A stretch of DNA of 64,000 nt from Alphaproteobacteria bacterium UBA6324. GTDB lineage: Bacteria > Pseudomonadota > Alphaproteobacteria > CAAGCB01 > CAG-977. The notes beneath the pieces were generated by a model. The model worked only from the letters and a program-made list of their open reading frames with translations, was not told the DNA's origin and ran no database searches. Below, piece by piece: positions 24,234 through 31,892 of this stretch (position 1 is its first letter; each line of letters begins with the position of its first letter). Location of the stretch: NCBI GenBank assembly GCA_002439085.1, contig DJSW01000007.1, forward strand, positions 1-64,000, given 5' to 3'. The position numbers and the translations under genes were made by a program.

Positions 24234-24794
24234 ATGAAGAAATTTTCAATACTGTTTACTTTAATACTGTCCGCATGCGCTCAAACAGATGGCACTCTAT
24301 ATGTACAAAGCGACCTCGGCGCATTGCGGGATGACGACAAAACTATTTATTACGAATTGCAGGATTCATCGGTTACCGCCGCTCGAATAAATAAAGTCAT
24401 TCGCAAAAGACTTCAAGGCGCGGGCTGGAAAATAGGAACGTCGAAAACCGCAAAATATTCCTACACAATCTTAACGGACTTTTTGAAACAAAAACAATAT
24501 TCAACTTATAACACGAAAGACACCACTTATATATCGCAGTACGATATGTTTTCACCGAGAGCGTATTTAAGAATTCAAGACGCGAAAACACTCGAAAACA
24601 TTTACGAGGCGACAATAGTTTTGAATAGCAGATATAGACATGGCGCGCTGGTAAAATTTTCAAAAGCGGCGCAAGGCTCTTTGTTTTTGAAGCAAGATGA
24701 AGATTTTGACATTTTGTGCAGATACGCCCCCAACGCGGCAGACGAAAACGCAGAGTGGGTGAAGGTATGCACCTTGGAGGAACGCATTTATTAA
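24234..24794 (+). CDS. Prophage lipoprotein (putative lysogenic conversion gene)
   Basis: The start at 24234 (MKKFSILFTLILSACAQTDG) follows ggaagg and gives 186 residues. The N-terminus is a lipoprotein signal with lipobox LSAC. The mature protein resembles TraT- or DUF4136-like outer-membrane lipoproteins in its size and its SDLGALRDDDKTIYY region, but the match is not firm. The coding sequence is clearly more AT-rich than the phage around it. Surface lipoproteins on prophages often block superinfection or alter the host envelope. Confidence 0.7.
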   Translation: MKKFSILFTLILSACAQTDGTLYVQSDLGALRDDDKTIYYELQDSSVTAARINKVIRKRLQGAGWKIGTSKTAKYSYTILTDFLKQKQYSTYNTKDTTYISQYDMFSPRAYLRIQDAKTLENIYEATIVLNSRYRHGALVKFSKAAQGSLFLKQDEDFDILCRYAPNAADENAEWVKVCTLEERIY

Positions 24795-24800
24795 AAACGC

Positions 24801-24829
24801 TTGACACCGACTCCGCGGCGCGCTACCGT
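24801..24829 (+). promoter_or_regulatory. Promoter for the C4-type RNA and antirepressor
   Basis: TTGACA (24801-24806) and TACCGT (24824-24829) are 17 bases apart. Transcription would begin just before the first antisense arm at about 24836. Confidence 0.6.
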
Positions 24830-24965
24830 TTGTACGAGGCTTGAAACCCCTCAAATCAGACGGCAAACGCTCCGTAATGCGCCTTTTTTATGCCCGCTTT
24901 TATGCGGGAGGGGTCTATCCGTAAGGACGACCACACGTATCTGATTCGTGGGTTTCAACCTCCCG
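24817..24965 (+). ncRNA. C4-type antisense RNA upstream of antirepressor
   Basis: In phages P1 and P7 the C4 RNA pairs with the leader of the ant message and blocks antirepressor translation. Here the first arm at 24836-24859 (gaggcttgaaacccctc, then aaatcag) is complementary to 24941-24962 (ctgatt, then gggtttcaacctc), with about 20 pairs in the two blocks. The first arm sits in the loop of a hairpin formed by cgtttg/caaacg. The terminator-like gcccgcttttatgcgggagg follows at 24891. The antirepressor starts at 25009. The assignment rests on complementarity, hairpins and context. Confidence 0.75.
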
Positions 24966-25008
24966 CGCCTGACGGTTTCGGGCGTTCCATTGAAACGGAG
25001 AAAATCAG

Positions 25009-25539
25009 ATGACAAACTCAATCGTAAAATTTGAAAATCAAGACATCGAACTGATCACCGTGGACGGTCAGCCGATGATGACGCTCCCACAAATCGCGGG
25101 TGCGTTGGGGACGGACTTCCAAAATGGAAGTCTGTCAAAACTCTATACGGCTCACGCCGACGAGTTCACGCCGGAAATGACGCGCATCGTCAAACAGGGA
25201 CGGACGCGCGTCCGCGTGTTCAACCGGGAGGGCGCATGGCTGATCGGAATGTTCGCGCGCACGCCAAAAGCCGCGGCGTTCCGGAAATGGGTGATCACCG
25301 CCCTTGCTGAACACGTTGACGGCGCGTCGGCGAACGGACAAACGGCTTTGCCGCCGCCCGTCCGAACCGAAGAAGAAACGCTGGCGCGCGACCTTGCCGC
25401 GCTGATGCTGGGCGGTTGCGCATCAATCAAACAGCGCTGGTTCCGCGAACTGACCGCCGAACTGGAACAAGCCAGAAAAACAATCAAGGAACAAAACGCC
25501 GCCTTGGCAAAAATCCGCGAAATTCTGCCGTTAAAATAA
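25009..25539 (+). CDS. BRO-N family phage antirepressor
   Basis: The 176-residue protein has an N-terminal BRO-N/Bro-like domain: FENQDIELITVDGQPMMTLPQIA, the stretch RVFNREGAWLIGMFARTPKAAAFRKWV (about residues 65-93), and a coiled C-terminal helix (ELEQARKTIKEQNAALAKI). The arrangement with an upstream C4 RNA matches P1-type ant genes. The protein would release the CI-like repressor, setting off lytic growth or regulating immunity. Ribosome site cggag precedes the start. Confidence 0.85.
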   Translation: MTNSIVKFENQDIELITVDGQPMMTLPQIAGALGTDFQNGSLSKLYTAHADEFTPEMTRIVKQGRTRVRVFNREGAWLIGMFARTPKAAAFRKWVITALAEHVDGASANGQTALPPPVRTEEETLARDLAALMLGGCASIKQRWFRELTAELEQARKTIKEQNAALAKIREILPLK

Positions 25540-25561
25540 CAAACCCGTGAACAAAACCAGA

Positions 25562-25590
25562 AAATCCGTCCAATATTGGACGGATTTTTT
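25562..25590 (+). terminator. Rho-independent terminator after the antirepressor
   Basis: The stem AATCCGTCCAA/TTGGACGGATT with a tiny loop is followed by six T. It marks the right end of the prophage transcription unit. Confidence 0.85.
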
Positions 25591-25646
25591 ATGTTTGACG
25601 GATTGAAAATAAAAAGGGCGAAAACCTAGGGTTTCCGCCGTTTTTA

Positions 25647-25721
<75 letters not shown>

Positions 25722-25835
25722 GGCACAAGGGGGAACATATAAGAATTATCCGCGCCGCGCAAGAAAAAAATATTCTGTTGATAAACTAATTTTAAAATCG
25801 GATACTGAATCCGGTTTTAACAAAGGGTTTCCGTC

Positions 25836-25982
25836 ATGTCCGACACGCAATCGCAAACAAAAAAACAGGAAAAACAAGCAGAAATGCTGCGCCACAACCT
25901 GATCCTGCGCAAAAAGCAGATCGAAGAACGCGAAAAGCTGGCCGAAAAAAATCGCGCCGAAAAGGATCGGGACGGGAAATAG
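25836..25982 (+). CDS. Small charged protein upstream of murA, 48 residues
   Basis: An ATG at 25836 after aaaggg gives a highly charged, helical peptide (MSDTQSQTKKQEKQAEML, ending EKNRAEKDRDGK). It lies between tRNA-Thr and murA in a 334-base gap and is probably the first gene of host origin after the prophage. Similar small Lys/Glu/Gln-rich peptides are found before murA-hisG operons in alphaproteobacteria. The function is unknown. The rest of the gap has no clear gene. Confidence 0.55.
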   Translation: MSDTQSQTKKQEKQAEMLRHNLILRKKQIEEREKLAEKNRAEKDRDGK

Positions 25983-26055
25983 CTTGCCCTGACGCGCGGA
26001 GTGGATTAGAAGTTAAATCCGTGTTTTAAAACCTGTACTTTATTAGGATATCCGA

Positions 26056-27333
26056 ATGGACCGTATTCGCATTACAGGCGGCGTCGCGCTGAACGGAAAA
26101 ATCAAAATCAGCGGGGCGAAAAACGCCGCTTTGCCGTTGATGGCGGCCAGTTTGCTGACGCCCGAAACTCTGACGCTGACTAATTTGCCGCATCTAGCGG
26201 ACATCATGACGATGACGAACCTGCTGTCGCAGCACGGGGTGAAGCTGACGCTGACCGATTTGGACGGCGGCGCGCTGTGTTTCGATTCGTCGAACATCTA
26301 TAATTTAAAGGCACCCTACGACATCGTGCGCAAAATGCGCGCGTCGATTTTGGTGCTGGGGCCTCTGGTCGCCCGATTCGGCAAGGCGAAAGTATCCCTG
26401 CCCGGCGGATGCGCGATCGGAACGCGGCCGGTTGACCTGCACCTGTCGGCGTTGGAAAAAATGGGGGCGGAGATCCGGATTAAAGAAGGGTACATCATCG
26501 CTTTCACCAACGGCAAGCGTTTGCAGGGAACGGAAATCCTGTTTCCGAAAGTCACCGTCGGCGGAACGGAAAACATCCTGATGGCCGCGACGCTGGCCGA
26601 GGGGCGCACCGTCATCAAAAACGCCGCCCGCGAACCGGAAATCACCGATTTGGCCGAATGTCTGATCAAAATGGGCGCGAAGATTCAAGGGCTGGGGACG
26701 GACACGCTGACCGTTGACGGCGTCGAATCCTTGCATTCCGCGACGCACAAGGTCGTCGCCGACCGCATCGAGGCCGCATCCTATGCGATCGCGGCGGCCA
26801 TCACGCGCGGCCGAATCGAAATCACGGACGCGAATTTGAACCATCTGGCCGCGGTAGCGCACGTTTTGACCGACATCGGCGTGACAATCACGGAAACGGA
26901 AAACGGCTTTGTTTCCGACGCGACGGACGCCTATCTGATCGGAACAGACGTGATGACGGAACCCTACCCCGGATTTCCGACGGACGTTCAAGCGCAGCTG
27001 ACGGCTTTGCTGACGACGGTCAGCGGCGCGTCGCTGATCACCGAATCCATTTTTGAAAACCGGTTCATGCACGTTCCGGAATTGGCGCGCATGGGGGCGA
27101 ACATCAACGTGCACGGTGTTTCATCGGCCATTGTGCGCGGCGTGCCGAAACTGTCGGGGGCGGAGGTCATGGCGACGGATCTGCGCGCGTCGATGTGCTT
27201 GGTTCTGGCCGGATTGGCGGCGGAGGGCGAAACGATCGTCAACCGCGTCTATCATCTGGATCGCGGCTATGAGCATTTGGAAGAAAAGCTGTCATCTTGC
27301 GGCGCACGTATTGAACGGCTGCAAGGGGATTGA
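26056..27333 (+). CDS. murA: UDP-N-acetylglucosamine 1-carboxyvinyltransferase
   Basis: MurA starts peptidoglycan synthesis by adding enolpyruvate from PEP to UDP-GlcNAc in the cytoplasm. The 425-residue protein has Lys 22 in SGAKNAALPLMAA and the catalytic cysteine in PGGCAIGTRPVDLHL (about residue 118), which is the residue targeted by fosfomycin. The C-terminal half has LRASMCLVLAGLAAEG, typical of the second EPT repeat. Its stop lies just before the hisG start. The length matches the family (about 420). Confidence 0.98.
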   Translation: MDRIRITGGVALNGKIKISGAKNAALPLMAASLLTPETLTLTNLPHLADIMTMTNLLSQHGVKLTLTDLDGGALCFDSSNIYNLKAPYDIVRKMRASILVLGPLVARFGKAKVSLPGGCAIGTRPVDLHLSALEKMGAEIRIKEGYIIAFTNGKRLQGTEILFPKVTVGGTENILMAATLAEGRTVIKNAAREPEITDLAECLIKMGAKIQGLGTDTLTVDGVESLHSATHKVVADRIEAASYAIAAAITRGRIEITDANLNHLAAVAHVLTDIGVTITETENGFVSDATDAYLIGTDVMTEPYPGFPTDVQAQLTALLTTVSGASLITESIFENRFMHVPELARMGANINVHGVSSAIVRGVPKLSGAEVMATDLRASMCLVLAGLAAEGETIVNRVYHLDRGYEHLEEKLSSCGARIERLQGD

Positions 27334-27335
27334 TC

Positions 27336-27992
27336 ATGCAAAAAACGATCGTCGCCCTGCCCAAAGGCCGGATTCTGGACGAGTTGCTGCCGTTTTTAAA
27401 GGCCGCGTCCATTGAACCGGAGGACGCGTTTTTCGATGAAAAATCACGTTTGTTGCGTTTTAAAACGAATCGCGAAGACGTTGACATCGTCCGCGTGCGC
27501 AGTTTCGACGTGGCGACTTTTGTCGCGTTCGGCGCGGCGCAAATCGGCGTTTGCGGCAACGATGTTCTGGCGGAATTCGACTATCCCGAAATTTACGCAC
27601 CCGTTGATTTGAAAATCGGCAAATGTCATATGGCTTCGGCCGCGTTGGCCGGATGTGAAACAACGGATTTGAACCGCGCCGGTCATGTCCGCGTTGCGAC
27701 AAAATATCCGAACATCACAAAAAAATACTATCAATCCAAAGGGATACAGGCCGAATGTGTCAAGCTGTCCGGCGCGATGGAGCTGGCGCCCGCGATCGGT
27801 TTGTGCCAAAGGATCGTCGATGTCGTGTCTTCGGGCGCGACGCTGAAAGCGAACGGACTGGTCGAAATCGAACACGTCATGGACGTTTCCGCCCGATTGA
27901 TCGTCAACCGGACGGCGTTTAAAACACACACGGCGGAACTGACCGTCTGGCTGGATAAATTCAAAGGAGCAGTTGATGACTTACGCGCTTGA
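27336..27992 (+). CDS. hisG: ATP phosphoribosyltransferase, short form
   Basis: HisG joins ATP with PRPP in the first step of histidine synthesis. The protein of 218 residues begins IVALPKGRILDELLPFL and carries ICGNDVL, and TDLNRAGHVRVATKYPN, then SGAMELAPAIGLCQRIVDVVSSGATL, the PRPP-binding loop region. It lacks the C-terminal regulatory domain of long HisG, so it needs the HisS-like HisZ subunit, which is not in this window. An upstream TTG is a weaker start. It overlaps hisD by 17 bases. Confidence 0.96.
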   Translation: MQKTIVALPKGRILDELLPFLKAASIEPEDAFFDEKSRLLRFKTNREDVDIVRVRSFDVATFVAFGAAQIGVCGNDVLAEFDYPEIYAPVDLKIGKCHMASAALAGCETTDLNRAGHVRVATKYPNITKKYYQSKGIQAECVKLSGAMELAPAIGLCQRIVDVVSSGATLKANGLVEIEHVMDVSARLIVNRTAFKTHTAELTVWLDKFKGAVDDLRA

Positions 27993-29271
27993 CATTCGCA
28001 ACGACGGTTTTGAAAAAGAGTTTGACGCCTTTTTGAACTCCAAGCGGGAAAACGCCGCGGATGTCAACGAATCCGTCGCGGAAATATTGAAAAACGTGCG
28101 CGAAAACGGGGACGCGGCCGTTTTGGATTACACAAGGAAATTCGACCGCCTCGACCTGACGCCCGAAACGATGCGCGTCGGCGAATCCGAAATCGAACAA
28201 GCCGTCGAATCCTGCGACCGCGACACGTTGGACGCGTTGTATCTGGCGGCGGAGCGAATCGAGGCCTTTCACGACAAACAGATGCCGGAAAGCCACTTTT
28301 TCAACGATGAAACGGGCGCGCTACTGGGGTGGCGGTGGACGCCGGTCATGGCGGCGGGGCTGTATGTTCCGGGGGGCACAGCGGCCTATCCGTCGTCCGT
28401 TTTGATGAACGCGATCCCCGCCAAAGTCGCGGGCGTCAAGCGCATCGTCATGGTCGTCCCCTGCCCCGACGGAAAGATCAACCCGCTGGTTCTGGCGGCG
28501 GCGGACTGCGTCGGCATTGACGAAATCTACCGCATCGGCGGCGCGCAGGCGATCGGCGCGCTGGCGTTCGGAACGGAAACGATCCGCCCCGTCGATATGA
28601 TTGTCGGCCCCGGAAACGCCTATGTCGCAACGGCAAAACGCCAAGTGTTCGGCCGCGTCGGCATCGACATGATCGCGGGTCCGTCCGAAATTCTGGTCGT
28701 CGCCGACGATTCCGCCAATCCCGAATGGGTGGCGGCCGATTTGCTGGGACAGGCGGAACACGACGTTTCCGCGCAGCCGATTCTGATCACGGATTGCGCC
28801 GGTCTGGCCGAAAAAGTGAAAGCCGAGCTGGAACGCCAGCTGTCCGCCTTGTCGCGCGCCGACATCGCGCGCAAAAGCTGGCAGGACAACGGCGCCGTCA
28901 TTCTGGTCGAAAACCTGACGGAACAGGCGGGCGCGCTGGTTGACCGGATCGCGCCGGAGCATTTGGAACTTTGTGTCAAAAATCCGGAAGAACTGTGCAA
29001 ACGCGTTCATCACGCGGGGTCGATCTTCCTCGGCCATTTCACGCCCGAAGCGATCGGCGATTACGTCGGCGGGCCGAACCACGTCCTGCCCACGGCGCGC
29101 AGCGCGCGTTTTTCGTCGGGGCTGGGCGTCCAAAGCTTTATGAAGCGCACGACGATCCTGTCCTGCACGGACAAAACGCTGAAAGAAATCGGCAACGCCG
29201 CGGTTCTGCTGGGAACGGCCGAGGGGCTGACCGCACACGCCGAATCCGTTCGCAAGCGGTTGCGGGGCTGA
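27976..29271 (+). CDS. hisD: Histidinol dehydrogenase
   Basis: HisD oxidises L-histidinol to histidine in two NAD-dependent steps with a zinc ion. The 431-residue protein contains YVPGGTAAYPSSVLMNAIPAK, the family signature IAGPSEILVVADDSANPEW, the catalytic IAPEHLEL (His) and the C-terminal SARFSSGLGVQSF. The start at ATG 27976 lies inside the end of hisG, so the two are translationally coupled. The length is typical of the family. Confidence 0.97.
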   Translation: MTYALDIRNDGFEKEFDAFLNSKRENAADVNESVAEILKNVRENGDAAVLDYTRKFDRLDLTPETMRVGESEIEQAVESCDRDTLDALYLAAERIEAFHDKQMPESHFFNDETGALLGWRWTPVMAAGLYVPGGTAAYPSSVLMNAIPAKVAGVKRIVMVVPCPDGKINPLVLAAADCVGIDEIYRIGGAQAIGALAFGTETIRPVDMIVGPGNAYVATAKRQVFGRVGIDMIAGPSEILVVADDSANPEWVAADLLGQAEHDVSAQPILITDCAGLAEKVKAELERQLSALSRADIARKSWQDNGAVILVENLTEQAGALVDRIAPEHLELCVKNPEELCKRVHHAGSIFLGHFTPEAIGDYVGGPNHVLPTARSARFSSGLGVQSFMKRTTILSCTDKTLKEIGNAAVLLGTAEGLTAHAESVRKRLRG

Positions 29272-29285
29272 AACCGCCGCGTTTC

Positions 29286-29315
29286 TTGACTTTATTGCCA
29301 GTAATCGTTTAGACT
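29286..29315 (+). promoter_or_regulatory. Promoter for ankyrin protein
   Basis: TTGACT (29286-29291) and TAGACT (29310-29315) are 18 bases apart, about 95 bases upstream of the gene at 29409. The long leader has no obvious structure. Confidence 0.5.
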
Positions 29316-29408
29316 ATCTTTCGGTAAAGGAAAAGACGGCTGTTCGATTGCACCGTCCGATACGACGGTTTATTTCCGCACAGCGTCCGTTTTTAAGGGA
29401 GGAACGCC

Positions 29409-30011
29409 ATGACAGGTTTTGTTATCGCCGGAATTGCGCTTGTTTTACTGGTCGTGTTGATGAAAGTGCACATCACACCGGAGGAAGCCGAAGAGCTGGC
29501 CGCCTATGAAAAAGCGGAAAAAGAAGCTAAAAACAAAAACCATAAAAGCCCAAAAGCCGAAGACGCCAAAATCGAAGAACAGCTGGAAAACAAAACCCAC
29601 GCCGGCCGTTCCGTCCGTTTGGACAAAGTCACCGAACGCATTGTCAATTTGATGGAAGACGGCAACGTCGCGGAAATCCGTCAGGCGTTAAGCAACGGCA
29701 TCGACATCGCGCGCCCCCTGCCTGACGGGCAGACGGTTTTGATGATCGCCGTCAAACACAATCAGGATCACGAAATCGTGCCGTTTTTGGTGCAAAACGG
29801 CATTGATATCAACGCGAGGGACGACAAAGGCCAAACCGCGCTGATGCTGGCGGCCACGTTCAACCCCGATCCGGACATGGTGCGCATCCTGTTGGACAAC
29901 GGCGCGGACAAAACGATCAAGGACAAAAACGGCAAAACGGCCGCCGATTATTGCGGTTTGAATTTCGATTTGATGGGAACGGACATCCCCGAATTGTTGT
30001 TCGTCGGCTGA
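29409..30011 (+). CDS. Membrane-anchored ankyrin-repeat protein
   Basis: The 200-residue protein has an N-terminal transmembrane segment (GFVIAGIALVLLVVLM) followed by a charged coiled segment (EEAEELAAYEKAEKEAKNK), then two to three ankyrin repeats (for example LPDGQTVLMIAVKHNQDHEIV and DDKGQTALMLAATFNPDPDMV). Ankyrin repeats bind proteins. With a cytoplasmic or periplasmic repeat part it could be a scaffold in cell-envelope functions. It is not in a named family. It has its own promoter and is followed by convergent genes. Confidence 0.8.
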   Translation: MTGFVIAGIALVLLVVLMKVHITPEEAEELAAYEKAEKEAKNKNHKSPKAEDAKIEEQLENKTHAGRSVRLDKVTERIVNLMEDGNVAEIRQALSNGIDIARPLPDGQTVLMIAVKHNQDHEIVPFLVQNGIDINARDDKGQTALMLAATFNPDPDMVRILLDNGADKTIKDKNGKTAADYCGLNFDLMGTDIPELLFVG

Positions 30012-30030
30012 TCCGTTTTTACAAACACGC

Positions 30031-31188
30031 TTACAAACAAGGACACGTCGCTGCGGACTTTTTCGCGGCGGCTTTTTTTACCGGCGCTTTTTTGACCGCG
30101 GGCTTTTTCACGGCGGGCTTTGCCGCGGGACACGGCGTCGCCGGAACGCTGAGGCATTTTTGAACGCACTTGGCGACATCCGGTCTGGATTGGCCGTCCG
30201 CCCCCGTCATGCCGATTTTAGCGTAGGTCAGCTTTTCAATCGCGGCTTTCTCCTTGGCCGCTTCGGCGGCGGTGATCAGGTTCAAATTCCGCAGTGTTTC
30301 AATCCGGCGCAAAGCGGTCGCCCCTTGCAGAATATCCTGCGGCACGGGCGCGGGCGTCATCCGGTAAAACGGATTGGACGGCAGCAAAGCCTCCAGTATG
30401 ATTTCGCGTTCGGCAGCGTGTTCGCGGGGCGTGATGGCGCGCATTTCCAACGCTTCGCGCAGCGCGTTCAACCGCCCGATGATCACGTCCCCCGTCGGCG
30501 CGGGCAGATCCAGCCCCTTTCCCGCCGGCGCCAGCGTATAGGGCAGCAATCCGCCCAGATTGACGGCGCGGCGCGACTGCCATTCGTCTTCGGTCACATA
30601 TTTTTCATCGCGCAGGCGGATGAACGTCAAAAAACGCAAAACGACGTTGCGGTCGCCCTCGGACAGCATATCCAGCCCGCCTTTGATTTCATCGGCCGAA
30701 GCGACCTTTTTTCCGGCCGCGTAATCCTTTTGCCCGAAAGCGGACGCGGTGAACACGGCCGTTTTCGTTTCCGAATCCATAACTGCCAGCGGCGTTTGCG
30801 GCAAATTCAGCGCGGCCAGACGCGCGGCCGCCGTTTTTTTCAATTCTTCGGCCGGAACGTTGCGCACGCCCCCGAACACGCCGACGGATTCGCCGTCGTC
30901 CGACGCCGCCGCCTGTTCGTACAGCGCGCGCGCCCTGTTCGGATACCCCAACCGTTCATAGGACAGCCCCGCCACCAGCATGGCGTAAACGTCGTCCGGA
31001 TTTTTTTGCAACGCTTTTTGCGCGTAATGGATGGCGTCTTCATATTCGCTGGCCGACCAGTTCAAGATGGATTGTTCGGTGTCGGTTTTAAACAGCGAAC
31101 TGCCCGGTGTGGAACAGCCGCAAATCAAAACGGACGCAGTTAAAACGGCGGCGCTGACCGTGCGTGACAAATGACGACGTAATTTCAT
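30031..31188 (-). CDS. TPR-like lipoprotein with basic Lys/Ala/Pro tail
   Basis: The start at 31188 gives 385 residues. It begins with a lipoprotein signal (LTASVLICGCS, lipobox ICGC), followed by a TPR-like region (AIHYAQKALQKNPDDVYAMLV). The C-terminus has a repetitive, basic tail (KPAVKKPAVKKAPVKK) with a final CPCL, similar to histone H1-like tails. Such a tail on a periplasmic lipoprotein may bind peptidoglycan or the acidic envelope. The start overlaps the Nudix stop (ATGA). No known family is firm. Confidence 0.65.
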   Translation of the reverse strand: MKLRRHLSRTVSAAVLTASVLICGCSTPGSSLFKTDTEQSILNWSASEYEDAIHYAQKALQKNPDDVYAMLVAGLSYERLGYPNRARALYEQAAASDDGESVGVFGGVRNVPAEELKKTAAARLAALNLPQTPLAVMDSETKTAVFTASAFGQKDYAAGKKVASADEIKGGLDMLSEGDRNVVLRFLTFIRLRDEKYVTEDEWQSRRAVNLGGLLPYTLAPAGKGLDLPAPTGDVIIGRLNALREALEMRAITPREHAAEREIILEALLPSNPFYRMTPAPVPQDILQGATALRRIETLRNLNLITAAEAAKEKAAIEKLTYAKIGMTGADGQSRPDVAKCVQKCLSVPATPCPAAKPAVKKPAVKKAPVKKAAAKKSAATCPCL

Positions 31189-31805
31189 GACTTCCCCCAT
31201 TTTTTGCGCAATTTTTCCCTGTTCATCACGAACCATTGAACGGCGATGATCGTCAGCGCGTTGTTGAATTCCCCGCGAAACAGCTTTTCTTCAACCTCGG
31301 CGGCGGACAGAACGACGACGCGGATGTCCTCGCCTTCCGATTCCAAACCGGCGTATTCCGGCACGCGCGAAGCGTCCGCCCGTCCGCAGTACACATACAG
31401 CTTTTCCGACAAACCGCCGGGGGAGGAGTAATATTCGCACACGGGTTCGACCGCCGTCACCGCCACGCCCGCCTCTTCGGCGGCTTCGCGCGCGACAACG
31501 TCCGCCGGCGATTCGTTTTTATGATCCAAAATGCCGGCCACACATTCCAACACCCACGGGTTTTCATCCCCCGCGGCGAAAACGCCCACGCGCATCTGTT
31601 CGACGAACACCAGCTTGTCCAAATCGGGATCGTACAGCAAAACGCCCGCCGCGCGGCCGCGTTCCATCACTTCGCGCGAAATCTCGCCGCTCATTTCCCC
31701 GTTGTACAGCGGGAATTTCAGGCGATATTCATCCACTTTGAAAAACTTTTCATACAGGTTTTTCTTTCCAACGATTCGAATGTTTTCCCGCATTCTGGCG
31801 ACCAT
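31185..31805 (-). CDS. Nudix hydrolase, ADP-ribose pyrophosphatase type
   Basis: With the ATG at 31805 the protein has 206 residues. It has a perfect Nudix box: the glycine of AGILDHKNE followed by PADVVAREAAEEAGV (RE-x2-EE-x-G-V). Following elements (YYSSPGGLSEKLYVYCG) match the ADP-ribose or NDP-sugar pyrophosphatase group (GDP-mannose/ADP-ribose). It shares a divergent promoter region with nnrD on the other strand. The exact substrate is not fixed by sequence. Confidence 0.88.
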   Translation of the reverse strand: MVARMRENIRIVGKKNLYEKFFKVDEYRLKFPLYNGEMSGEISREVMERGRAAGVLLYDPDLDKLVFVEQMRVGVFAAGDENPWVLECVAGILDHKNESPADVVAREAAEEAGVAVTAVEPVCEYYSSPGGLSEKLYVYCGRADASRVPEYAGLESEGEDIRVVVLSAAEVEEKLFRGEFNNALTIIAVQWFVMNREKLRKKWGKS

Positions 31806-31892
31806 GATCAAAAAAGCTCCCTTAAATCGGATTTGGTGTAGTATAGTGGACAAAGATTAACAAAATTCAAACATTTGCAGGACTTCGCCCCC

